Of a DNA stretch of 64,000 nucleotides, positions 40,701 to 53,200 are shown in pieces (within the stretch, counting starts at the first letter, position 1; every line of letters starts with the position of its first letter). A program made the translations under genes and the position numbers. The stretch is from Rhabdornis inornatus (Eukaryota; Chordata; Aves; Passeriformes; Rhabdornithidae). The notes beneath the pieces are model-generated. The model was not told the DNA's origin and searched no databases. It was given only the letters and a program-made list of their open reading frames with translations. The stretch is from the NCBI GenBank assembly GCA_013397075.1, contig VWZS01000187.1, positions 2,255,083 through 2,319,082 on the forward strand, written 5' to 3'.

Positions 40701-42210
40701 CTTAGGAAGAACCTTTTAAGTTGTATTTTATGCATGTGAGGCTGTGCTGTTTATCCACATTTTATGGGGCTTGTTTTTACTCATAGCAAGCACTGTTAGC
40801 AATATTTAGACAGATGGTCAAAGCATCATCAGGTATTTGAGACCAAGAGTCAGCCTCAGTTTTGTTGAGATAGTAATTGATGCTAAGAAAAATCAATCTA
40901 TGAGAGCTTTTACAGCAGAGGGCACAGCTGTACAATAGCAAAATAGGATTGGGGTCTGTTCACTAATATATACAGTGCCATTGATTTGAAGAGGTGTATT
41001 TCAATTTTGATTCCTAGAACGCCATTTCTTTTCTTACTATGGAGAAGAGACAAATTGGTTTCCTGGGGAGCTGGGAGCTAGGAGAAAGCTGGGAATTGGA
41101 GTGTGTCCAGTATAATGGATAACTGAGGTAGCTGTGATGGTACTAGTATAGAGACATCAAAATTCTGGGGATTTGGCTGTGAAATGCCTCAATACATCTG
41201 GTGAGAAAGCTTTCTTCTTGGTTTCAGTGGAGACCCAGCTGCTGAGGAAAAAGGAAGAAACTAAAGAAATGGAAGAACTTGTAAGCAAGATTGCTTATGT
41301 TGGATTCTGGATGAACAGCAAGATCCAGTTTTCACTGCTGCTGGAAATTTTTAAACAACGAGAAGATAGATCTGTGAAGAAGTAAACATACAAAGCTACA
41401 AAATGGAGGTATATGAGAATCCTTGACATAGCTTAGAAACACAAAATTGGTCTTAGTGTATCTATTTGGTAAATCCTTTATTAGAATTCTCGCTGTTCCT
41501 CAGAAAATTCGGCAGACTTGTAAACCAGCTGTTTATTTCCTTCAGTCCTAATCTTATGTTTGCAAGAAAAGCATTTGGAAGCTTGGACTTCGGCTGAATC
41601 ATCTTTCCATTCCTTCAAACTGTGGTCACAGAAGCTCATTACAAATTAACTGTAGTATCTGAACTGCTGAATTTATCTGCAATTTGTTCTGTTACTGGGT
41701 ACTGTTAGACTGGAGAAAGGAAAAGTCCAGCAAAGTAGTATGAACAATGGTGTTGGTTTAAATATGCAGGTCCAACCACCCATTTCTTGTGATTGTATTG
41801 TGTTTTCATTTTCTGCCTATAAAATGTGACAAATGCTTTCTTCTTCCGATTATATATAAAATTATATTCTCTTTAGGGTGGTGACTTTTCCATTCACAGC
41901 ATTCAATGAACTTGTGTCCCTTAAGCACCCAATGCTGTTACCAAGAAAATGTTCTTAAGTCTTTGGCCACTAGCTCATTATCCAAGCCAAGCAGAATGGT
42001 CAGAGTCTGCACTCACAGGGACCGTATACTAAAGAAGTCTTGGTGTAAAAAAAGGCAATTTCATGGCATTCTTGACATCATGGTGTTTCAGGTGGTTTTT
42101 TGGTTGTTTTTCTTTTTTGCAGCCAATTTGATTTTGGAGGGTGGGAAGAAGGATGTTCTCTCTATTGTGTGCTTCTTCATGGAGTATTCTGTTGCATTAA
42201 CAAGTTAAAA
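34784..42210. other. Gene-poor stretch, no exon assigned
   Basis: About 7.4 kb of AT-rich DNA without CpG islands or recognisable interspersed repeats. The longest frames (for example 41,173-41,385 plus, rich in Lys and Glu) have no flanking splice pair and no recognisable motif. It could be intron of the divergent transcript starting near 25.85 kb. Confidence 0.45.
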
Positions 42211-42237
42211 ACAGGAAAAACAGGAAAAACAGGAAAA
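42211..42237. repeat. Three exact copies of ACAGGAAAA
   Basis: A 9-bp unit repeated three times without mismatch, a small minisatellite-like array in otherwise unique sequence. Confidence 0.9.
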
Positions 42238-43837
42238 ATGAACAGCCTACCTGGCCTAGCTCAAATGAAATACAATTTTCACTGGCAGAGTTAACAGCCT
42301 TCCAAAAGATAATTATTACATGGAATATACAGTTCTGTTTTGACATAGTATATGTCTAGCATTATATCTTTATCTAAAAGGTAATTGATTAAATTAAAGT
42401 AGCTCAAAACCACCTCCAGCTGAAAAAACACAGCATTTATACAGCATAACCCTTGGGAAGCTTTGATTTGTGTCTTTTGGATCAAATTGCTTTTCGAAGT
42501 TGGAGATGACTTTTGAATTTTGGATCCTCTTTCATGAGTTTAACATGTGATCAAAAGGGCAAATTTGGCATCTAGATTCCCTGTGTGTGCTGGTTCAGAA
42601 TATACTGGTAGGAGTTCTTCTAAGAATCAATTCAGTATAATTTTAGAAACTAACAATATATGTTAATAGAATGTTATGCAATTAATAATTCTGCAGTAGA
42701 CTCCTGTGTGTCCATAGAGATGAGTTTCCATGCAATTGTCTGTGTGCTAAAGCAACTGCCAGGAGAGGGAATTGGCTCAGTGTTCTCTGTCATGATACCT
42801 GTCTGAAGAAGGTCATAGACAGTTGCGGTGAGATGTAGAATATCTCCAGTATAAATACCAGTAGACACTGCAAAGCTGGTTGGGCACACTGCCAGGAATT
42901 GCACAGTTAGGTGTGTACTGCTGAGCACAAAATTCTTCAGAAAATCTACGTAACAGCCACAGAATGGAAAGCTACTAAATAAGTGCACTGCAGGACACGC
43001 GAGGGAACAACTTAGAATCTAGCACTTTCCTTCATTCCTCATTTAATCTTCCCTTAGGGTGAATACCAGTAAAGATCAGTTTAAGTCATGAGTCCTAAAT
43101 TTTGTTCAGTAAATACAGGTCACCTGGAAGACAGAGAAGATGGTTTATGATGGGCAAGTGAGAGATCGTGCTGCATAATATTGTCATGCAGTTCATGGTA
43201 TTTGGGGCTGACCTTTCTCTTTTGGCAGTGCAGAATATTTTCCAAAATAGGCACAACCCAGTACGTGCCGACTTGAGAGCTCTTTGAGCTGTGAATCCAT
43301 TCCTAGCAAGGGTTAGGATTTAAAGCATCCATCCTTAAATTGTCTTGAGATGCAACTCTTTATTCTTCCCACACAGAGTGGTGTTATACTTTTGTAGTGC
43401 ATTAAAATGATCTGGACAGAATACTGTTTTATATATTTAAATTTCATGAGTTCTGAAGTTTATTGCTAATTTAATAAATTGTCTTTTCTTTTTTCCTTCC
43501 CAATTGCCATCACATTTTTACTCCACAGACATTCACATTTTATTTTGACCATTATTTGCCTAAAACCTCTCTAAGTATGATTCTGGAAACACTAAATGGA
43601 ACTGATGACGCTACTAAAGTCTGTAAAAAATCCTTCCCCATCACAGTTAGGGCTAAAACATGCAATGCCGTAGCCATAGCAAACATCTTGCATGTTTGAG
43701 AACTACAGAATGGCATTTTGGTACCCTGGCTTATGGTAGGACCAGGAGTTAACTTTGTTGGAGTAACTGACAACAAATGGGGCTGGAGATCCACACAGTG
43801 GCAATCTCTCTGTTTCTGAAGGATATACTGAGCTGGT
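42238..43837. other. Non-coding stretch left of the CR1 element
   Basis: No coding exon or repeat recognised. Confidence 0.4.
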
Positions 43838-44248
43838 GAAGAGTCTGGAGCACAAGTCCTGTGAGGAGCATCTGAGGGAGCTGGGGTTGTTTGGCCTGGA
43901 CAAAAGGAGGCTCAGAGGAGACATTGCTCTCTACAACTGCCTGAAAGGAAGCTGTGGTGAGGTGGGAGTCAGTCTCTTCTCCCAGGTAGCAAGTGACAGG
44001 ACAAGAGAAAATGGCCTCAAGTTGCACCAGGGAAAGTTTAGATTGGATATTAGGAAAAATTTCTTCACTTACAAGGTGGTCAAACATTGGAACATGCTGC
44101 TTTGGAAGTGGTGAAATCACCCAGAAGTGTTCAGTAAGACATGTGGCACTTGGGGATACGGTTTAATATTGAACACATTGGCACTGAGTTAATGGTTGGA
44201 CTAGAGCATCCTAGAAGTGTTTTCCTAGCTTTGAATCTGTGATCCTAG
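43838..44248 (+). mobile_element. CR1-type LINE, 3' fragment with ORF2 C-terminal remnant
   Basis: The best-preserved CR1 copy in the window. The frame at 43,836-44,114 reads LRELGLFGLDKRRLRGDIAL, then LKGSCGEVGVSLFSQV, DRTRENGLKL, FRLDIRKNFFTYKVVKHWN: the conserved C-terminal end of the CR1 reverse-transcriptase polyprotein. The frame is broken at a tryptophan-stop where intact copies continue. The 3' UTR ends at about 44,248 in a GAATCTGTGATCCTAG version of the CR1 terminal repeat. It is 5'-truncated and inactive. Confidence 0.92.
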
Positions 44249-47200
44249 AAGGTTTTGCATGCTGCATTTGCAGAAAAGGTAACAGTGTGCCCAGAGAAGC
44301 AGTAGTTTGATGTTTCCTATGATGTGGGAGACCTGTGTACAGCCTACTTTAATGAAATAACATAGAAGCAGAAAGAAGATGGTTTTCAGTGTTTATTTGC
44401 TGCTTTATGTCAGTAAGTGATTTGTTTTGGTAGCATAGTGCATTACAGGGCATGAGACCAGAATGTTCTCTGCTGCTTCCGGGAAACCTTCTAGCCTATG
44501 TTGTTAACTTGCTAGTGCTTGCTTCCTTCTTTATGATGTTGAGTTTTCAAAACCGTTAATTCCTTTGCATTCTGCCAGAAGATGATATGTTCCTCCAGGC
44601 AGTTGAGAGAATAATCTGTAAGTATTGTGGTTTTGGCTAGAGTACCAGGAATGCTGGCTCAGGCCAGGCTGCTCAGATGGGCATTCCTGGGACTGCAAGA
44701 ACAGTTGTTACAACTGAAGTCAAAGGACAGTAGCTAGAGATCTGGAAGTGCTTCCCCTCCATGCATTTTTAATGCAGTGTCAATGCAGAGAATAAGAGAC
44801 CTCAGTTACCAGCTCAGTATGAGCTGGTCTTTTTCTTGGAGGAGTAGTGTGTGTGTTGTTGGACAGAGCTGTTTTATGGAAATTAAGAAAAACTTTACAG
44901 AAGATTTCAGGCAGCATCGCAGCAAACCCAGAGTAGCACATTCAGTAAGTGTTCACCAGATTTTTCTAAGGTCTCTTTGGTAGACAGTTTCAGTGATGTG
45001 TATGTGCTGCCTGAAAGGGGCTGGAAACCATGTGGGATCAGTACATATCTGCACTGTCCTTCTGCAGGCCCAGTGTGAAGAAGGTGGTTATCTGGGACAG
45101 TTGATAATGGCATGATCTTAACAAAGAACTTGAGTTTCCAAGATGTACTGCTGAAGTAACTTAAGTGGTATTTTGTTCTTGCTTTTTCTTTTAATTTCTT
45201 TTACCTTTATAATTCCCTCCTTGACATCATCCCAAAAGAGTGGAGGAAAGGAATGAGAAAGAAACATAGAAATAGAGGCTAGGCATTGAATGTTGAATGG
45301 TGCTGCCTTGCAGATATCTGTGCTTGCTTAGTACAATCTGAACTTTGGAAGGGTGCTGTGTTCTTTATAGTTTGGAGGGAGAAGTTATGTTACACCTTGC
45401 ATAAGATTGATTGATTGTACATAATATGATATTCAGGTACTACAGTTTGAGGAAACTCTGGTAGAATGATGATTCTACTTATGAGCTAGCAGGGTCCTAC
45501 AGGTTTGGGTTTTTTCTATTTAATGCTTTCCAGAGGTCTGTTGAATTCTCTTAGAAATTGAATTCTTTTAGAAAAAGTCATACCACCTGTGGGGTTTTTT
45601 TTAATCCTCTGCCTCTCCCTTTTTAGGAAAAGGAAAGTATCTGGGAATACCAAGAACAGTTACTACATTTAGTTACTGGTATTTAAAATCTCCAATTCCC
45701 AGAAATGATGCTTCCAAACTTGTCATGCAGCATGTAGTTCAGCTTCTGGTAAGGACAAAATTGCCTGGTTTTCCTATAACAGAGAAGACCTTCTATTTTG
45801 TGATTTTCACTGTTACTAGGACTTCAGGTATTTTTCACAGATTGAGGAGAGTCTACACAGCACTAAATTACCAATTTTCTTTTTCATTCGAGGATCAAAT
45901 GCTTGTCTTCAATGGGTAATTGTGTGTCAAGAAGAAAATTGAAGGGGAAAGGAGGGGGAATACAAACTGAAAATATTTGCTGGGAAGCATCCAAAATCAT
46001 ACTGAGACTTAGTAATCTATTGTCTATTTTAAATTATAAATGCCATTATTTTTCTAATGCAGTTGATAAGGTGCTAAAGCATTGTCTTGCTTTGTCTGCT
46101 GGCAACTGTAGAATAATATCACAATACAAAAGCACAGATTAGTGGCTGAGACAAAAAAATTGATTTCCAAATTCTATAGCTCTGTTGAAAAGCAATCTGT
46201 GGAGTCTTTTTCCTTTTTTCCCTCTCCAGTTCTTCAGAACATTTTTTCCATTTCTGCCGTGTGACTCAAGTTTTAGTATTTAAAGGACTGATATTGCATG
46301 AAAAAATCTGAACACGGAAATGTTGCTTTTGGAAGGATATTGTAATTTAAATTGGAGAGGCATTGAACTAAAAGAGCTATGGCAGACTGGGAAGGAACAG
46401 AAATACTGAATCTTAGATTTATTAGTGTAGTTTCCACTCCATGAAAATAGAACTGTCCCAGAAACTGAACTACTGTTTTGAACAGACTTCACAGTGGATC
46501 TCCACAGTTTTTAGCTTGCCTGCATGAAAAGTTCTGTATTTTAAGGGATATTTCTTATTAATATGCTAAATTAATTAATTAGATGTTCAGTAGCTTGCAC
46601 TCTGCAAGCTAAGAAAGGCAGTTATTGACCACCTTAAAAGGCTTATGTTTGACTTAACAGAATTGTGTTAGGTTCAAGTAATCCTCTTATGTTGTATAAA
46701 GATTACACCTGAAATAGTAGAAATTGTGTATGGGTAATAAATCACGGATATAATTGAGACTTTTACCTTGAAATTACAGGCTAGGGCAATACCATGCCTT
46801 GTGACCCAGAGAAAAAAAATTACATACTGTGTACAAACTTCTAAAAAGGCTGTTTGAGTATGTAAACAGCATGTAGGCACTGCTATGTCTTAAATCTTTC
46901 AGCTCATAATGTGTCCAGGGTAACAGAGTTTGTTGGAGGCATGGTTTTGCTGTAACTCATATGACTGGGACAGAGTTTCTAGGTAGAAGTCTTGTGGAAA
47001 TCCTTGGCTGGGTCCAAAGGCTATGACAGAGGAAAACTTTACCTCTGGGGAATTTGTTGGTGTGATGCTGATAATAAGTGGCTGGAGGAAGAGGTTCAGG
47101 ATTAAGTGATAGAACTGGAAAATGAAATTGCTTCTTCCAAAATTGAGCTGAGAACATTCCGAGAGACAGGACTTGTGTAAGTTTTAGAATGATGTAAGTA

Positions 47201-50200
47201 CTAAGCACTAATACCTCATATACTTCCTGAATGTTGGGGCCTCTCTGAAGGCACTAGCCTGTGATGTCACATTGTACTTTGTTTTGCAGGCTTTGAATTT
47301 TTGGTAATGATATATGTGTGTTGTCTTCATCCCCTCTTCTCCCCCACATCCATGGGGATCTTTTAAACTCTGTGTCTGAAGAGATTTTGAATGTTTGCCA
47401 CTGGTTGGAAGCATTCTTGTACACTGAATAAGGGCTCTCTATTTGCAGCTAAGCTCTTAAGCATTACTGAAATTATAGACAAACTATAATTATGGTACAA
47501 ATACTAATTATTGGGAAAATGGAACAAGTCCTAATTTTAAGACGGCTGAATATTCAAAACTGTTAAATACTGGGGTTTTTTTTTTCAAGTCTGAGCTTCA
47601 AATTAACTTCTTTTAATATAAGCAGGGTTATGAAATTGATTATAATATTTTTGATTGTTAAAACTGGTGAGTTTTAATAGCTCAAAATAATTTATAGTTG
47701 GAAGCAGATAAAGACATTTGAATGGGGAGAAATAGCCACATTCCTTAAAGGGAGTGCACTTGCCATAAAATATCCCTTATGAGAGATGTAGCACCTTTTA
47801 TTTTTAAAGAAACATTCTTTTACTAGAACAGCTACTAGTGACTGACCTTGGTACGGAGCCAGGCCATGGTGAACTCTGTGCATCCTTTGCTGTTCTGTTT
47901 TCTGTCCCATGCTTCTGTAACCCATGGCATTGCTGCTGGGAGCTGGAGCCTCAGCAAGTTGTTGTGAGGTGCAGGCAAGTCCTGCCCACTAATGTCCATG
48001 CAAGAAGAAACGTGGGGAAACCAACAAGGGACATTCTAGGCACTCAGTATCACAGATATTGAGCCTGTTTGCTTCTTTTGGGTTGTACTTCAATGCATTT
48101 GTAAAGTTCTGTTTAAAATATCTGGGTTTTCATATTTGTGATTAAAAAACACAGTGTAGTTAAAAAACGAGTGTAATCCCTGCAACCCAGGAAATGGGAC
48201 TTTATATCCCCAAACACGGAATCAATTAGCCATAAATTGAGAGCTTATGGCATTTGCCAAATGTGATCTGTAGCATGAATTGGAATAAAAACCATGTGGA
48301 TTAACGATTCAGTTGCCATAGAAACTTCTGAAACTGGAACGGAAACTTGCTGAAGAAGACAGCTCATGACATTTTGGTACCTCTAAGCCTTTATACATAA
48401 TATCAGCTGTAACAATAGGTATTTGCGTGGTTTCTTTTTTTGGGCTCCCATGAACACTGGGAATGGGTTCTTTATGGTTAACTCTGTGGTTGCTCTGGTT
48501 GTTCTTGCTGCTGGGGATCACTACATACAGGTGATCACTCCAACTCCTGATGTTGCAGGTATTATGTAGAGAATAATAGGCTGAAATTATGTATTTAGTA
48601 TTTGCATCCAGTTGACTTTGGCAGTCACAGACCGATCTCAGGAATGTGCATGTACGTAGCAGTTACACTCCTATATATACTGTTCACTCTTTAAAAGCTC
48701 TGTATAGCTGAATTCACCAGCTTCCACAACCCAGCTCCTAGACTGGGTCTAGAATAACCTTCTATGTGATAACATTTAGCTAATTCAAAGGGTAGTGGAC
48801 AGCAGGTGGGCCTTCCATTTCTAGAACACTGTTTTAAGTCTCAGTGTCTTCTCATTGCTCTGACCCCTGGGTTTGTTCAGCTCAGTGCATCTGCAAAGCA
48901 GATATCTATAGCTTTTGAGAGAGACTACCATTACAGTCTGCAGCAAAACATGTTGCTGAAGTTGCAGTCAGCATTTATATCAAGTCCACATTTATAACCA
49001 CCAGTTGGATGAAGGTTAGATGATTGAAAGCTGCCCTACTGCTCTCATCTGTTAGATGCTCTCTGTTGCCTGGTCTTTTGTCTTTAGAGTTGTTAGTCCA
49101 ATACTTCTTGTGCTAAAATCACTTGAAATAGAGACCTTTGAAATTACTTACTGCAAGAGAAAATGTCAAATCCTTGTTCAACTGAAAGTGAAGGGATAAA
49201 AGGTAAGGGTTTAATCCAGGCTTTTAAGTGCACTAAAAATCAAGCCACAGACATCCTTAGCCATAACCTTGTTCAACATTATATTCAGCACTTTTGTCCT
49301 GGAGAAAGCCGAGACTTGGCATGACGAGAGACCACAAAAATCTTTAAATGATGGTAGGACAGCCAGGCCTGGATACTCCAGATAGCTTTTAAAGTCCCTT
49401 TAGATTAACAGAAAAATCTACATTGTTGACCTATTGGTTTGCTTACACTTTAAGTCTCTGGATACCTAGGTATCTGGATGAGGCATCCAAGAATTATTGA
49501 GGTCTCTGGGTAGTAATTGCTAACTAAATCCCTCTAACTTTTAGCCTGTTATTTAGCTTTTATTTACAAGTTCTCAGTGCCTTCTGCTTGAGCAAAATGT
49601 GACACATATACTCGTTGCTATTAATCAATGAAGAATCATATTTGAAACAGTACTGTCTTGTGCACCGTGATTCTTCAGCCAAACTCTGATTACTCCATTT
49701 TCAGCACTTTTACATCCTGTAAGATCTAGCATCTTGCTGCCATTTTCAGTCTGTTCTTGTAGGAGTGTCGTTTAGATGGTAACTATTTATAAGGGCCCTG
49801 CAATTTTGGCTTTTCTTACCTCTAAGTGGAAACTGAGACTAGAGTATTATAAAAACATAACTGGTGCATGCCATCTAAAAGGTCATGTTCTCATAACAAG
49901 TGGCTGCAACTTGGCATAACTTTGGAAATTACATCTGTTTAATCTAGTGATGAATTTGGCATAAAGTAGTTGCCACTTCTCTTCAATCTAGAACTTAGTT
50001 TTTCAGCCCTTCTGAATACCATGTGGAATTTTAATCTTGATCCAATGTGTCTTGTTTCCTATTTCTCTGAAGTTCATGGATTAATAATGTTAGTTGGCTA
50101 GGTCAGAAAATTTGAAAATTTATTTGTGCATTTAAAGGGGCTCCTAAAATGAATGCAGTTATAGCATTGTCTTTACAAAAGAGTAAAATAACAATCCTTT

Positions 50201-53200
50201 TAAAAGTCATTAAAGCTGTAGTTAATGGATATAGTGGACAGAGATATCAGTCTTTTTTGAGGCCATAGGTCCATCTAGAACATGAATCCAAAAGAAAAAA
50301 GGGCTGTGCTATATAAGTAGTTGATGCTGTTGAATCTGATTCTTCACAGAGCCTTGCAGAAGACATGCAGTTTGCAGGGGTGGGACATTGCATTTTACTA
50401 TTTTCATGGATGTGATAATCTGCATAGCAATAACAGTGAGCACTTCAGCTGCTGCAGTTAGCGAATCTGGATTAGTTACTATTGTTGTGATATAGTACTG
50501 CTGTATCAACAGCAGAAGATTCAAAAGATTATTTATTTGTCTGCAGGTGGAGTTTGTTTGTTTCAAGCTGTTCAGCTGACAGGCAGGTAGTTACCGTGCA
50601 ATCCAAGGGAATGTAATTCCTTAGTACCTGAAAGCTAGAGAATTGTTTCTAGAGTTTATCAAGTCTATTTATAGTTGAATTTTCAGCAGTAGTGGAATCA
50701 GGGCTGGAGGAGGGTGTGGAGAATTATATAACTGCAAAACCAAATATAATTGGAGTGACATTGCATAAAAATGTGAAATAGGCCAATGGAAAACTAGAGA
50801 TAAAGAGTGGCAGGAAATGTACACAAAACCTGATTCTGTGGATTTCTACAGCTCTGATCTTTTGACAGCATGTAAAGGGCCAGATCCTCAGCTGGTGTTA
50901 GAGATCCTTCAGCTGAGATAAAAGAGTTACACTGATTGCCAGTGTAGGCTTTGACACAGCCTGGCTGACTTACAGCTTGCACTTGGGCATCTGGTAATAC
51001 CTATATTGGTGCAGGACATAACCATATGTATGGCAGAAATAGGAAAATACTACAACCTTTTCTTCCACAAGAATAAAGGCTGGCAAACAACTGCAAATCC
51101 TCCCCACCAACCAACCCACCTGACAACCCTTGAATCCTACCATTTTCTGTTAGTATTTGTCAATGCAAACTTTTGCTTACAAGAACATTCCTAGAAAGAG
51201 AAGACTAAAATCTTTGCAAGAAGTGCTTGCACCAGTACTTGTGCATGATTTTGTGTGGTGACTGTGATTTGAGTCATGCAGTGAGCCACAAACTGATTCC
51301 ATGGAGTACAGGGGAATGAACATGGATGGTGGGTGTTTGTGTAAAACAGCCTTGAGATAACTGGCATAAGCCCGTCAATTTATTCATGCTTTTAGGAGTT
51401 CAAACAATGACTACAGAGCATAATTCTGAATCCAAAGTCTGAATTCAAATATTTTTCAAAAAAAAAAAGAAAATGTTGAAGATTTCTGTTTTCATGAGCA
51501 ATTATGTAATTGTTCTGCAAAATTTTTTAGAATCATGACTTTGGATAAGAACAAATGAAAATCAGTATTAAAACAAGTTTTGCAGATAGATTTTTACTCT
51601 GTTAATGTTTCCTATGTGGTTGGCTTTCTTTCAGGAAGAGTTCTCTGAATTCAACAGGGTCATTTATAGAATAATGAATATAGGGTCTAATTCTGAGACT
51701 TCAGTAAGAAAATGTTTCAAATGCTATAGCTAAAGGCAGGTGTGCAACATCAGGTTGAGACGTGCTGCAGACATAAAGGGATGTGGATCCACTGTGATCA
51801 TTGCATCCTCTATACTTAGTACAATTTATTATAAACTCTCTTGGTTCTGTCCATGCTTTTAACATAAATCACCTTGTAACAGTAACATTACAGGTTTGCT
51901 GCTACTTTGTCTTAGGATGTTGTTTCTCAAATTTAAAATTAGACCCTATTTTCTCTAAAGCTGAATACTAAGGAGCATAGATGTCTGTCTTTACCTGGTC
52001 ATAAAATATCTGTGCCCAACAATGATGTAGAAGTTCTAAGAAAAATCTTTCTTACCTGCTTCATTGAGATTCCCTGAATGTAATTTGTTAGCAACTTTCT
52101 GCAGCTATGAATAGGAAGCCTAAAAACAGAGTCATGTGCTCAGCTGCAGAGGCAAAAATTATTTCACAAGAGACATCCTGTAAAAAAAATCAGTCTTTCT
52201 TGCACAAGGAGGTGTAAGTTCAACAGAAGAATTTATATGGGAGACTAGAAAGTCCATAGGCTTCCTATAGTGCTACCTGATACACACAAACTGGCAGTCA
52301 CAGAACACTTTCACAGTCGTGTTGTTGCATTGCTCCAGCATCTTCAAAGTGTATTGATCCAGCTCTGCTTATGGTTTTGCAATGTCATCCTTCTTTGCAT
52401 GATCTTGGACAAGTATGGCCAAGTGTGTAGGATGATAGGTATGTTGCCTAGTAACATGAATGCATGAAATAACTATCAGAATATTCTCTGTAGGGAATAC
52501 TTGCTTAAGGCCTACCAGATTCAGGGAACATTTAAAATTAAAAATACATGACTACATTAACATGCTTATTCCTACCCTTAATATCTAATGTGAGGTAATG
52601 CTGAGATGCTGATAACACTGAGATTGGCCTGAGTACCCACAATATGCCTCTCAGACTGGCTCAGTACCACTAGTCACTACATCATGATCTGTAATAAAGG
52701 TAAAATGATGGCCATTTTTGATTATACCTTTTATTTACAAAATATGTTCAGTCAGCCCTACAGATGTGAATGTTTCACTGCTGTCTTGTAGAAATCAAAC
52801 AGTACAATAGATGAAAACTTTTCATGCCTTTTGTAATGTTTCAAACAGCAATTCTATTGCCTGTTATAAGTGTTTCTGAGCATTTGAAATGCTGAAAAAC
52901 AGTTCAAGACTAAAATCCTAAATATAAAGCAACTTATATGATCAGGTTCCTTTTTGTCTAGTGAGCCATGATAATCACCATGTACTCAAAATCTACCTCT
53001 CGGGAAGAAAATTGACTTAAACATTTCACCTTCACTGAGTTATTAAGACCTGGCAAGTCATGTATAACTGTGTTAAACTGAACTTTTGGTGAAGCTTCAA
53101 AGTTGACCGTGCTGATTAATTTAAAGAAAAATGCAAACCAAATGAAAGCCTCTTACTGGTATGATGAAGATATAACTGATAATTCAAAAGCTAAAGTAGA

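Noticed and set aside
41173..41385. 70-residue Lys/Glu-rich plus frame
   Set aside because: No splice acceptor or donor pair, no recognisable motif, in gene-poor sequence.
43838..44114. CR1 frame as a host protein-coding gene
   Set aside because: The translation matches the C-terminal end of the CR1 LINE polyprotein and is truncated.
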